From NCBI GenBank assembly GCA_004335835.1, contig RWJK01001506.1:42894-71959 (forward strand): 29,066 nt of DNA, given 5' to 3'. Shown here piece after piece: positions 1 through 9,903 of the stretch; position 1 is the stretch's first letter, and every line of letters starts with the position of its first letter. The DNA is from Scenedesmus sp. ARA3. Taxonomy: Eukaryota; Chlorophyta; Chlorophyceae; Sphaeropleales; Scenedesmaceae. The notes under the pieces are model-generated. The model saw only the letters and a list, made by a program, of their open reading frames with translations. It was not told the DNA's origin and did not search any database. The position numbers were made by a program, and so were the translations under genes.

Positions 1-56
<56 letters not shown>

Positions 57-58
57 AG
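1..58 (+). repeat. CTG trinucleotide tract at an intron 3' end
   Basis: An almost pure CTG tract runs from the window edge and ends in CTGCAG, directly against the first recognisable exon at 59. It is the 3' end of an intron cut by the window edge. The same arrangement, sense-strand CTG running into the acceptor CAG, recurs at many introns of this window. Confidence 0.9.
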
Positions 59-2724
59 GTTACCAGGGCCTCGCGCAGGAGCCAGTTTGTCAGCTACTGC
101 GAGATGGACCAGTGGCTGGGGGTGAGGGCTGCAAGCCAGCCGCAGATACACATGCGTCCTTTTGCATGCAGCAGACAGCAGCATACAGCAGCAGCAGCAG
201 CAGCAGCCGCAGTTCCTGCCAGCAGTTTGGCCACTAGACATGCACTGGCATGTGGCTTGGGGTGAGCCCTGCAAGCCAGCCGTAGTTATTAATTCATCCA
301 TTTAGATGCAGCAGACAGCAGCAGACAGCAGCAGCAACAGCAGCAGCAGCAGCCGCAGTTCCTGCCAGCTATTTGGCCACTAGACATGCACTGGCATGTG
401 GCTTGGGATGAGCGCTGCAAGCCAGCCGCGTTTGTAAATGCATCCTTTTAGATGCAGCAGCAGCAGCAGCAGCAGCAGCAGCGGCAGCAGCAGAGCCAGC
501 GGCAGCGGCAGCGGCACCTTGTTGCTGCACATTCGCCGCTGTCATCATCGTACCCCGTGCATGTACTTTCCTGTTTTTTTGCAGATACCTGATGGCTTCG
601 TAAAGACGATGAAAGCCGTTGACAGGTACTTCACGGCCGTTGAGAAGTTTGCCAACGCCACGGCTTTCCTGGTAAACCAGACGTCACCATACCTAGTGAA
701 GCCGCCTTGTGCCAAGGTAGGTCCCAAGCATGAACTAAAATCTAGGTTTCCCGGTTTCAAGGTTTAGGGTGCAGATGTTTTGGGCAGGTACTTGATAGCC
801 GCTGAAAAGTTTGCCAGCACCTCTGCTTTCCTGGTGTATCAGACGGTCACCATACCTCATGAAGCCGCCGTGTGCCAAGGTAAGTCCCAAGCATGAATCA
901 AATGTAGGTTTCAAGGTTTAGGGTGCGCTTTTTTGGGCAGATACTTCACAGCCGTTGAGAAATTTGCCAGCGCCTCTGCTTTCCTGGTGAACCAGACGTC
1001 ACCATACCTAGTGAAGCCGCCTTGTGCCAAGGTAAGCCCCATGCATGATTCATTTCATACATACATTACATTACATGCTCCACTCAACGAGGAGTGGGAA
1101 CCCCAGTCAGGAGCCAACGAGAGGCTCATAGGGGGAGGAGACATCGAAGAACAACTCAAGGTTTAGGGCTCTGTTTATTTGACAGGTACTTCAAAGCCAC
1201 TGAAGCCGCCTTGTGCCAAGGTAGGCTCTACAAGGCCCCATGCATGATTAAGGTATAGGGTGTAGGTTTCTCCTTGTGGAGCAATGCAATGTATTGTCAT
1301 TAGGCGCTTGGGCCATGAAGCCATGTACCTTGTATCTGCGCATGCTGTACAGCTCCTCAACTCCCTACACACATGATCACATCTGCCGCTGCACTGCAGG
1401 TGTCTGGTGAGACGCGCAGTGACTGCGTGCCGCTGTCGCAAAACCTGATCAGCCAGCTGACTGCAGGCAAGCCCATCACGTCAGCCATAGACCTGGCCAC
1501 GTTTGTGGGAGGTGAGGCTGATTTGTGAGCAGAGGCGCGTTTCTATGCAGGCAGGCGCAGCAGAGGGTTCAATAGAGAGACTGTTGAGCAGAGGCAGCAG
1601 GTCTAGCAAAAGGGCTGTTTTCAAGGCCTGGAAGCAGGTTAGCCGCGTGTGTGTGAGGTTGGTCACAGCGTGGTTGCAATTCTCATGCATGTCGGCACAG
1701 GCAGGCAACCCATCACGTCAGCCATCCACCTGACCACCTTTGTGGGAGGTGAGGCTGCCTTGAGGCCTCAGGGCTAAAAAATTTATACAAATAATAATCA
1801 AGGGACCTTAAGCAGAGGAAAACCTTGAGACGGCATGTACGCAGGTTAGCTGCAGATGTGCGAGATTGTTTGCAATGTGGTTGCAGCGAGCATGTATGGC
1901 GGCACAGGCAGGCAAGCCCATCACGTCAGCCATCAACCTGGCCACATTTGTGGGAGGTGAGGCTGACCTGTCAGCAGAGGGGCTGTTTAGCAACTGAAAT
2001 AGCAGAGGGTAAAGTAGCAGCGGCAGGTTCAGCAGGTGTGTTTTCAAGGCCTGGAGCAGGTTAGCCGCGGGTGTGTGAGGTTGGTTGCAGCGTGGTTGCA
2101 GCGAGCATGTATGGCGGCACAGGCAGGCAAGCCCATCACGTCAGCCATTCACCTGGCCACGTTTGTGGGAGGCTGAGCCTGGTGCGAGTTCAAGACCTTC
2201 AGGAGAAGATGTGTAGAAGATCCACAGGACAGTAGCTGTGGCACCTACAGCCTCACTGATTCAACTGCACACCATGGGTTTTCTGCATTGCTTGAACAAC
2301 ATGTGCGGGACACTCACCGGATGTCTGCCTGCTGCCTTTCCTTCCTTGTGCCGCTGCCTTGCAAAAAAGCAGACCTCTTCTGTGGCAAAGGAGCTTGAGG
2401 AAGGTGAGCAGGAGGCAGCCAGGGTACACAGTGATGTTGCTTCATATATGCAGCTCACCGCGTGGAGACGCATTGTACAAAACACATGACAGCATAGCTG
2501 TACCAAGCATGCCCTTGCAAAGATGATTGCAATACAATACAATACAATACACTTTCGGGACTGAACCCGCCCCCAGGCACTAGCCCAGCGAGCCGCTAAT
2601 CCGCTCATGGGGGGATTTTTTTTTTTTTTTGCATTCATGCTTGCGGCGCAAGGTCATGCACATCTGGTTCTCATCTCTTTCACAACCTTTTGCATAAGAT
2701 TGCGCAGCACTCCCAAACACCAGT

Positions 2725-2769
<45 letters not shown>

Positions 2770-3693
2770 AAAGTCTTTGTTGCACTCCTGCTCCTGCTCA
2801 GCTTGCCGCTGACGCTGGTGCTGCTTCTCCTGCTTGCCCTGCTGCTGTTGCTGCTGCCACTGCTGCCGCTGCTGCCGCTGCTGCCGCTGCTGCCACTGCA
2901 GGCCAGAAGAAGATGATCCCGAGCTTTGATGACATAAAGAATCAGGGCACCTTTGTGATCGAGCTTCTAGGCATAGACCCGGCTGTGAAGAAAGCACAGA
3001 AGACATGTGCTAAGGGAGACGACCTGCGAGCACCCATCCCAAGCAGCGTCACAAGGCAGTTTGGTACCATGGGGCAAGTCCTCAAAAACGTGAGTGTGGG
3101 CTGAAGAACTTGCTGCAGCAGCAAGGTTGTTGCAGCACAGTGCTTGCTGGTAGCCATCATTTGGGCACCGGTCAGGCTCTCTCTGGCTTATGTCTCCTGG
3201 GCCTCACAACACACTCCCTGCTGCACCTCTTGCCTCCCTCCTCGGCCTGCTGTGCCTGCTGTGCTGCAGCTGGACATCATTGCAGGGCTTGCTGTGCAGT
3301 ATGCACAAAAGGTGTCAGGCATATGCGAGGCCATCCCACCGGAGTACAAGGACCCCCCTGTCTCCTATGTCAGAGCTGCGCCTGTCAAGTGCTTCAGACC
3401 ATTCCTGGACAGGTATTTACAAGCTTCAATGGTAGCAGGTGTGAAGGCGCATGGGGTATCCTTATCGTCACACACACCCCCTCCCTTAACTTTCGCGGGT
3501 GGCGAGTTTTAACACACCACGCGTAGCTCATTCATTCATTCATACAAGCTTCTGTCATCATGTGTTGAGATACTAGATGTCCTTGATGGTGCTTGAGAGA
3601 TGGCAGTATGTACTGGTCAGCTGATTTGGTGCTGCCAAGCTGATCTATAAAACATGGGGGCAGATCCCAGTCTGAGTTACACATTGTCAATGT

Positions 3694-3733
<40 letters not shown>

Positions 3734-4133
3734 GCTGCTGCTGCTGCCGCCGCAGGGCAGTCAAGTACGTGCAGGTGATCAACATGGAGCTGCAGAGCGT
3801 CAGCGGCTTCCTGGTGTCTGTTGAAAACGACTTCATCCTGGCTGCGCTGCGCGGCAAAGGGCTCACTGCGAAGGACCTCCCAAAAGACTTCCCTGCTTCT
3901 AGGGCCGCAGCATGTAGGGCTGGCTATGGCGCTGCTGGCGGCAGCGGCAGGAGGTAAGATTGTCGGTGTCATACCTTTCAATGTTCTATTTGCGATAGGA
4001 GGTGGCATATGTCACTTGCACAATAAAGGGCGCCAACCAGTCACATGTTAGTTGTTTCTCATTGGGAACCACCTCCTGACAGGACCACTTCGAGATAGCC
4101 AATGTTGCAGCGGTCCATGATTCAGCTTCGTAG
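59..4133 (+). CDS. Unrecognised multi-exon protein, 5' partial
   Basis: I do not recognise this protein. Exons that join in phase are 59-121, 585-716, 1400-1511, 2902-3089, 3270-3412 and 3756-about 3953, each flanked by AG and GT. The joins read smoothly: for example, the GTG-GGA-G end of 1400-1511 continues as GQKKMIPSFDDIKNQG in 2902-3089. The product is mostly soluble-looking and helical, with no signal seen because the N-terminus is missing. The 3' end is uncertain. Frame 1 of the last exon stops at TAA 3955, while frame 2 of the same stretch reads a hydrophobic segment (HVGLAMALLAAAAGG, near 3910-3955). An acceptor at 4082 opens a short exon, 4083-4133, reading DHFEIANVAAVHDSAS then stop, but it needs a phase I cannot supply. 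Two introns carry tandem copies of the preceding exon end. Confidence 0.7.
122..480 (+). repeat. Tandem donor-junction copies in intron 1
   Basis: The exon end plus donor at about 114-142 is echoed near 254-282 and 400-428 (TGGCTTGGGGTGAG-like followed by TGCAAGCCAGCCG). The periods are about 140 and 146 bp. Each unit also carries a CAG-rich stretch and the words TTGGCCACTAGACATGCAC. The third unit has lost the GT (GGGATGAG). The copies are intronic and contain no exon body. Confidence 0.75.
717..1223 (+). repeat. Three degenerate copies of exon 585-716
   Basis: Exon 585-716 is followed by partial copies ending at donors 880, 1032 and 1221. Each keeps the end of the exon (reading like TPPCAK or its degenerate form), a GTAAG/GTAGG donor and the first bases of the intron, including a CCCAAGCATGA-like word. 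The copy at 941-1031 has an intact frame (YFTAVEKF, then SPYLVKPPCAK) and an acceptor. It is 91 nt long, however, so inclusion would break the frame. The copy at about 785-879 is frameshifted and the one at about 1186-1220 is short. Confidence 0.85.
1512..2172 (+). repeat. Three tandem copies of exon 1400-1511 end
   Basis: The last ~48 nt of the exon (reading KPITSAIDLATFVGG) recur at 1701-1748, 1908-1956 and about 2123-2171. Each is preceded by CGGCACAG, a usable-looking acceptor. Donor GTGAGG is kept in the first two and lost in the third (GGCTGAG). Intervening intron sequence, such as GGTTAGCCGCG and TGTGTGAGGTTGGT, is duplicated as well. The 1701 copy lacks one base relative to the others. 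Confidence 0.9.
2173..2901 (+). repeat. Rest of intron: ATACA and CTG microsatellites
   Basis: No gene is visible here. The stretch holds a short (ATACA)n run near 2530-2552, a T-run near 2617-2630, a pure CTG tract near 2727-2769, and interrupted CTG/CCGCTG runs from about 2840 to the acceptor CAG at 2899-2901. The predicted poly-Leu, poly-Ala and poly-Gln frames over these tracts are repeat artefacts. Confidence 0.8.
3431..3541 (+). repeat. Dispersed ~110-bp intronic element, copy 1
   Basis: This intron segment closely resembles 8105-8216 in an intron of the next gene. Shared words in order include GGTAG.AGG, GGCGCATGG, TCACACACACCCC-like, CCTTAACTT, CGCGGGTG, AACACACC, CGCGTAGCTCAT and a CATTCATTCAT-like end. 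The CGCGGGTG and CACACC.CGCG parts are near-complementary and could form a small hairpin. No coding content was seen. It may be a short non-autonomous mobile element or SINE-like remnant; family unknown. Confidence 0.8.
3698..3755 (+). repeat. CTG/CCG tract abutting an acceptor
   Basis: CTG repeats with CCG interruptions end in CCGCCGCAG at 3755, directly before the exon at 3756. This is a sense-strand CTG acceptor tract in the position where a pyrimidine tract would lie. Confidence 0.85.
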
Positions 4134-4418
4134 ACCAGCAATATTTACTTGCTTTATACTCAAGGAAAGGTGCACGGGTGAGGTGGTCCTCAGAGACAAC
4201 CTGTCAGTAACAGATGACACAGATATAACAAGGGCTTGCCTTGCCGCAAATTTGTTAAAGTTGACGCACTATAAGTTGACGCATCGGTTGCCTGCATTCG
4301 ATTTAACACGCCTGTTGTGTATTTGTCTCCTAACCCGGTTGCCAGGTCTTCGAAGGGCAGCGAGTAGATGAACAGCACGGACATTTGAACGTAGCAGCAA
4401 CAGCTCGAGTGGGCAAGC
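4134..4418. other. Intergenic stretch between first and second genes
   Basis: This is the 285 bp between the candidate stop at 4131-4133 and the ATG at 4419. It should contain the 3' UTR of the upstream gene and the promoter of the downstream one. I see no TGTAA signal, TATA box or repeat here. The overlapping open frame starting at 4102 is short and unlike anything I know. Confidence 0.5.
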
Positions 4419-5552
4419 ATGGATCTATTCGGAGACTGCGAGCAACCTGATAAACCAGGTGCGAAATACAATATTGTGCCTGAAGTCAGTGATGGACGTC
4501 ATCCTGCAAGCCACGGCTTCAGGGGCAGATGGGGAGCTCTGCCTGAACACACAGCAAACTGCTGCTGGGATGAACACAAGTTGTCTTGCTGTGGCAGCTC
4601 TGCTGTTTCAGCAAAGATCATCTCTGTTCAGCTGCATGAAGGTCTGCCATGCGTGGTCCTGTGGATGACCTCCCGCTTTGACATGGCCAGGCATTCTGTC
4701 TGCCCCAGCTCACTGCTGTGGCACAGCAAAGTGCATGCCAGAGCCCTCACAGACATAGCGCCACTGTTGCCCAGGTTAAGAAACAGCGCTAATAATTATC
4801 AAGATTCTCTGCTTACACAAACTCACTAATCTTGCTGTCATCACGTGATGCCAACAACTTGCAGGACCCAATCCATTGTTTGACCTTTTTCAAACAACAC
4901 ACAGCAAGCCTGGCACAGCAGAAAGAAGCCTCTCAACAACAGCAGCACCTTCTAGGCCCCCCATGGCTAGCCTCTCCAACCAGCTTCTGCTGCCAGCGCT
5001 GCCGCTCAGCAGTGCAGCGACCAGCAAGCAGCAGCAGCGCCCTATGCAGCTCAGCATGGGCAAGCCCATTGCAGGAAACTCCGCCATCACGGCAACAGGT
5101 GCTGCTGGCGCTGCGCCTGCAAGAGCCTTTTCCAGGAAGCCACGCAAACCCATCAACCGTGCCACCACTTCATCAACGCCGGCAGCAGCAAAAGCAGCAG
5201 CAGCAACAACAGAGACACCAGCAGGACGTGTCCTGCAAGCAGCACCTTTCCTGCAAGGGCCAACAGCAGGGCTCTACACAGCCCCCAGCAGCAGCAGGGC
5301 CGTAGACCCCAAGCTGCAGCTGTCCTGCAAGCCAACACACGCCAAGCCCAAAGCAACAGCTGCTGCAGCCTGCAGCAGCGGATATCACCAGCACAGCAGC
5401 CCAGCACCGCCACCAGCAGCAGCAGCAACAGCAGGAGCAGGTTCAGGCCCAGCAGCAGCAGCAGCAGCAGCAGCTCGACCATTTCCTGCAAGGCAGCCGT
5501 CAGCAACCGCTGATGTGGAGCCGCCCGGCGACTCATGCCACATAGCAAAACC

Positions 5553-5604
<52 letters not shown>

Positions 5605-6254
5605 GAGGAGATGCTGATGCAAGAAGATGAGCAGCTGCATGTGCAATCGCTATGTGCCTCTGCATTCCCTGCAGCAGTCAAGACGAAGCAGGCAGGGGCG
5701 CAGCAGCAGCAGCAGCAGCAGCAAGGCAAGTTCAAACTGACACTGGAGCTGCTGCCTGAGTTGAAGGCAGCCAAGGGCACCAACACAAACGGTTTGTACA
5801 CTGCTGAGGCTGCACCTGCTCCTGCGGCTGCTAGCTCTGCTGCTGCTAGCTCTGCTGCTGCTGGCTTTGGCATGCTGCCACTGGGGCGGCTAGCTAGCAG
5901 CAAGACCCAGCAGCAGCAGCAGCAACGCGACAAGTGGGGCGCAACTGGCACGGCAGCAGGGCAACAGGCAGGCCAGCACGTGCAGCAGCAATGCAAGCGC
6001 GCCAGACCAACCTACAAGCATGAAGAGAGTGACGCAGAGCAAGACAGTGAAGGATATGCAGTGCAGCAGCGCCACCAGCAGCAGCAGGGCAAGCGTGGCA
6101 GGCCAGTCTACAAGTATGAAGAAAGTGAGGCAGAGCAGGACAATGAAGTTGATGCAGTGCAGCAGCAGCAGCAGCAGCAGCAGGGCAAGCGTGCCAGACC
6201 CGCTTACATGTTTGATGGCAGCGACTCGGAGCATTCTGGTGTGTCAGAAGAGGA

Positions 6255-6298
<44 letters not shown>

Positions 6299-8325
6299 AG
6301 ACTCAAAAGCAGCAGCTGCTGCAGCAGCAGCAACAGGCGCATAGGAAACCTCAACCACCTCAGCAGCACCCTGGCTTTGACTGTTATGCAATTAGCGAGC
6401 CTGAAAGTGAGGCTGCAGCACCTAGCAGCAGCAGCACAGCAGACGACAGCACAAATGGCGGTGCCAGTTCAGATGCTGCTGGTGCTTCTTGTGGCGACAG
6501 CGGCAGCGAATGGTCAGGCGCCAGTGAGGCATCAGCAGGCGGCAGCAGCAGCAGAGATGAGAGCTTCAGTGCAGTTTCTGATGACGATGTTGATGAGGGG
6601 TGTGCCAGGCGTAGGGGTGGCAAGCAGGCACAGCAGCACCGCAAAGGAGCAACGGCAGCAGCAACAGCACGCTCTGTGCAGGAGCAGCAGCGTAGTAAGC
6701 CGAGGGCAGCAGCTGCCACTGCAACAGCTGCAGCAGCTGTGGCGGAAGACATGCGGCAAGACAAGCAGCAGCAGCTGCAGCAGCAGAATTCACACAATGG
6801 TAGCCTGCTGCTGCCGCTGCCACTGCTGGGTGCCGCACCCAGCAAGCATCTGCCACCCAGCAGCAAGAAGCAGCAGGCAGACAGAGAAGATGTATCAGCT
6901 GCAGCAGCTGCTGCTGCTGCTGCTGCTGCTGGCAAGGCAAGGAAGCGGCCTGCAGCTGCAGCTGATGCTGCGCATGCTGCTGTTGATGACTCAGCGCTGT
7001 TGCCTGGCGAGGTGAGGAGGGGAGCAGCAGGGGCCTGGACCAGCTCGTTGCGTGCATATTGCGTGTGGTGAACTATCCTGGTGGACTGATGTTGCCCTGC
7101 ATTTCGAAGATGTCGAAATGCCGGACAATGGCAGGCTTGAAACTGCAGGAGCACAGCATGATGTCAGCTGCAAAGACAACCCATGTTTGCAGGAGTTGCA
7201 ATGCCCAGCAGGCTTAGCCACTTGGGGTGTTGCTGCACTTTGTCATGGTGGCGCCTGACGGCGCTGCTGGCTGCAATCACCGGTGCTGGTGCCGGCTGCT
7301 TACGCAATTCAACTTCTGCTGCTGCACTGTGTACTTGCTGCCGCTGCTGCTTCAGGTGCGAGTGATGCTGCCTGGTGCAGCAGTGCTCTCCCGCCGCAAG
7401 GCTCTGCTGGTGGAGCTGCCTCCCTGCTTTGATGTGATGGGGGACTCTGGAGCAATAGGCCGCGTGGTGTGCAGCAGGACAGCAGCAACTGCTGCTGCTG
7501 CTGCTCCTGCTGACGGCCTTGCAGGAAATGCAGAGGAGGCAGCAGCAGCAGCAGCAGCAGCAGTGGGTGGGAGCAGCGCAAAGGCCAAGATCGCCAGCTG
7601 GGGGCTGGTCAGCAAGCGTGCTGTCAAGCCAGCACCTGGCAAACCAGCGGCAGCAGCAGCAGCAGCAGCAGGTGTTGATGACTATGCGGAGGAGGAAGAA
7701 GATGCCTGTAGCATTGACAGCGATGGTGGCTTCGCTCAGCAGCTGCAGGCGCTGCTGCTGGGCCGCAAAAAGGCAGCAGGCAAGGCTGCAGGGGGTGGCA
7801 ACGGCGCTGGCAGTGAGGATGAGAGCGTGATGAGTGACAGTGAGATGAGTGATGGCGATGAGTCAGCAGAGGAGGGAGAAGGTGCTGATGAAGCTGGGGT
7901 GACTGCAGTGTGCCTGGATTTGAAAGGTGAGTCGGTTGGCATGGCTGCCTGGTTGTGTGGTTCAGGCACCACATGGGGTGCTGCATTGGTTGTGGTTTGT
8001 GGTAAGGCTGCTGTCTCAACAAAAGGACGCAGAAGCAGCAACCATCATACGTTCAGCAGTGGCCTGCAGACCCCTGCGTGATTGTATGCTGCTGCCAGAC
8101 GGATGGTAGGAGGCGTGGAGGCGCATGGAATGTCCTCATCGCCACACACGTCCCCTTCCTTAACTTACGCGGGTGTTTAGTGTGAACACACCTCGCGTAG
8201 CTCATGCATTTATTCATGCAGCCAGTGCACCCAGGATGCCCTGCAGTGCCTTGCTGGTGGTGCTAGTTCTGCCAGCTACCAGCAGTGCTGGCGCTGCTGT
8301 GACTGTGAGTGCGCTTGTGTCTGAC

Positions 8326-8375
<50 letters not shown>

Positions 8376-9651
8376 AGGCATGGTGTTCTGCACTGAGCTG
8401 CTGCCCCTTGCTGGCACAGCAGCGGTCGTGCGCATCAACATGCCAGGTGAGGGGCACACAGCTGAGACACTCGTGCAGTTGTTTTGATCACCATTCAGTG
8501 TTTACCAGTGTTTAGCAGTGGACCAGCGGTGTATGATGCGCTGAGGGAAGTCTGGCAGGGACGTTCTTGCTGGCTCTGCAGCATCACAAATTGAGTGATG
8601 TTGAAGTGCTACCAGAGAGAAGGGTATGATGCTGGCAGGCGCTTAGCAGCAAACCCGGTTGTGGCCCCTGGTATTCAGCGCCATCCAATCGGGCACAACA
8701 TTTGTCTTGTATGTTTCAAAATTGAGCCGGAATCCTCATAAGTGCTTGTCCTTCACTGGTCTTTTTACTGGTCTGCTTGCCTGGATGTCTGCACTGCAGG
8801 GCCTAAGTCTGCCAAGGAAGCCACAGCTCATGTGGAGCATCTCTTTGAGGCATCAAGCACCACTCATCATTGCTACCTGGCCCTCAAAGTCTAACCCTGG
8901 TCTCTCCGCCTGTCTCTCTTCACTGCAGGCCCCAAGTCAGCAAAAGAGGCCAACGCTGACGTACGGCTCATTATTGTTGATGTGAGCCTTAGAACCCCAC
9001 CCCTGGTCTGTCCGCTTGTCTGTTTGCACTGCAGGGCCCAAGTCAGCGAAGCAGGCCACAGCTCATGTGGAGCATCTGTTTGATGCCAGCTTCCTCAGGG
9101 CAGCACAGCAGCAGCAGCACGCTGGCGAAGCAGACTCAGCTGCCGGCTTTGCCTTTGAAGATGATGCATCAGATGCAGAGGGGGACTGTTATGCTGCTGC
9201 ACTCAAGGTGAGTGCAGCGTGGGCAGTAGAAGGTGAGGGTCAGCTAGATGGGCAGCAGCAGCAGATGCAGGCAAGCAAGCGTGGCAAGGGCGGTGGTGGG
9301 AAAGGTGGCAGGGGTGGTGGCAAAGCAGGGGCTGGCAAGTCAACAACAGCAGCAGGTGGAGTAGGTGGAGGTGTAGGGAAGAAGAGCCGGGGTGGTGGCA
9401 AGAGCAGTAAAGCTGGCAGCAGGAGCAGGAAGCCTGGAGGAAGGGCAGCAGGCAAAGGAGCAGGGGCAGGTGGCAAGCGCCGGCCGGCAGCAGGAAAGGC
9501 AGCAGGAGCTGCATCTTCTCGAGCAGCAGCAGCAGGAGAGGCCTGTGAGGGTGCTGGTGTGGGCAAGGGGCGGGGTGCTGCTGCAGCGAAGAAGCAGCAG
9601 AAAGTAGAGCCTTGGGAAGTGTCTGATGGAGACAATGAGCTGTCCGACTAA
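4419..9651 (+). CDS. BIN4: BIN4/MIDGET-like topoisomerase VI accessory protein, Gln-rich
   Basis: Exons 4419-4458, 4865-7011, 7356-7926, 8378-8446 and 9035-9651 join in phase to 1147 residues. The start MDLFGDCEQPDKP flows into GPNPLFDLFQ. Residues ~30-720 are low-complexity poly-Gln/Ala/Ser with acidic patches and three AT-hook-like modules. The conserved core is split over exons 3-5: MLPGAAVLSRRKALLVELPP, then FDVMGDSGAIGRVV (~754-767), acidic linker, CLDLKG (~915-920), GMVFCTELLPLAGTAAVVR, and GPKSAKQATAHVEHLFD. This order of DLSGD-like, LDLKG and valine-rich strand matches my memory of plant BIN4/MIDGET, a DNA-binding partner of topoisomerase VI needed for endoreduplication. The C-terminus (~1010-1120) is Gly/Lys-rich and probably binds DNA. 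Length far exceeds the plant family because of repeat expansion. The 3' end converges with the gene ending at 10332. A chromatin protein of another family is the alternative. Confidence 0.7.
5992..6240 (+). other. Three AT-hook-like modules in tandem
   Basis: Within the BIN4-like protein three modules follow each other, starting at the Lys codons 5995, 6091 and 6187. Each reads K-R-(A/G)-R-P-x-Y, followed by an acidic E/D-S stretch and then Gln. The middle one, GKRGRPVYK, has the canonical AT-hook core RGRP; the outer two have RARP. Gln runs separate them. This is a period of 96 nt (32 residues) twice, so the module was duplicated in the coding DNA. Confidence 0.8.
8105..8216 (+). repeat. Dispersed ~110-bp intronic element, copy 2
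   Basis: This is the second copy of the element at 3431-3541, lying in the intron after exon 7356-7926 in the same orientation. Here the hairpin arms are clearer: CGCGGGTGTT near 8168-8177 against AACACACCTCGCG near 8184-8196. It ends in a CATGCATTTATTCATGCA-like word. The flanks differ from those of copy 1, so this is a mobile or dispersed repeat and not a segmental duplication. Confidence 0.8.
8329..8377 (+). repeat. CTG tract abutting exon 4 of BIN4-like gene
   Basis: An uninterrupted CTG run of about 16 units ends in CTGCAG at 8377, directly before the 69-nt exon at 8378. The exon frame continues without a stop through the tract, so retention would insert Leu, Ala or Cys runs depending on frame. 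Confidence 0.9.
8797..9034 (+). repeat. Two copies of the exon 5 acceptor and start
   Basis: The working exon start at 9035 (reading GPKSAKQATAHVEHLFD) is preceded by copies beginning at 8800 and 8929. The 8800 copy reads GPKSAKEATAHVEHLFEASS and hits TAA within about 30 codons. The 8929 copy reads GPKSAKEANADVRLIIVD and ends at a GTGAGC donor at 8981. The pyrimidine-rich acceptor region, CCCTGGTCT..CCGC.TGTCT, is repeated with them. Periods are 129 and 106 bp. Confidence 0.9.
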
Positions 9652-9846
9652 AGCAGAAATATCAGATTTTTGCCGCTGCTTGGTGGCGTATGTGCCACTC
9701 CTTCCATCGGTGCTAGCGGTTGTCATTGGAGACAATCATATACCATCTGCATCAGTGACTGCAGCTGCTGCTGTGATGCCTTCTGTTTCCATTTGTCAAC
9801 GCATACCTTTGCAAATGACACTCTAACCATTCAAGGTGGGGGCTGG

Positions 9847-9851
9847 TGTAA
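9847..9851 (+). terminator. Candidate TGTAA poly(A) signal, BIN4-like gene
   Basis: TGTAA lies about 200 bp after the stop at 9649-9651. TGTAA is the usual chlorophyte polyadenylation signal. A second TGTAA occurs at 10012-10016. Confidence 0.45.
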
Positions 9852-9898
9852 CATGATGTTGGTCTCAGTACGCTATAGTCAAAACTGTCTAATGTCTG

Positions 9899-9903
9899 TT
9901 ACA
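9899..9903 (-). terminator. Candidate TGTAA poly(A) signal, first ELIP gene
   Basis: TTACA on the plus strand reads TGTAA on the minus strand, about 430 bp after the stop at 10332. If used, the two convergent transcripts (ending near 9870 and 9880) nearly touch or overlap. Confidence 0.4.

Noticed and set aside
128..480. Regular repeats of about 140 bp resembling a CRISPR or satellite array
   Set aside because: The units include a copy of the exon end and donor, and vary in length. No short identical repeats with unique spacers are present.
901..935. TTTAGGG, the plant/algal telomere heptamer, in GGTTTAGGGTGC
   Set aside because: It occurs once per unit as part of the duplicated intron next to exon 585-716, never in tandem, so it is not an interstitial telomere.
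941..1031. Extra exon YFTAVEKF...PPCAK in the first gene
   Set aside because: It has an open frame and good splice sites, but the length of 91 nt would shift the frame between two phase-0 exons, so it is treated as a degenerate copy.
2607..3104. Long frames with poly-Leu, poly-Ala, poly-Cys or poly-Gln (also around 5153-5996, 10453-10827, 14195-14645 and 20435-20731)
   Set aside because: These are readings of CTG/CAG tracts in non-coding frames or on the antisense of real exons; no conserved sequence lies outside the tracts.
7012..7355. Coding extension through 7012-7355 (open frames on both sides)
   Set aside because: A phase-0 GTGAGG...TTCAG intron joins LLPGE to VRVMLPG and brings together the BIN4-like core; the retained reading ends at 7071.
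7624..8041. Minus-strand His/Pro/Ser-rich frames opposite exon 3 of the BIN4-like gene
   Set aside because: They are shadows of the acidic Ala/Gly-rich coding exon and have no independent support.
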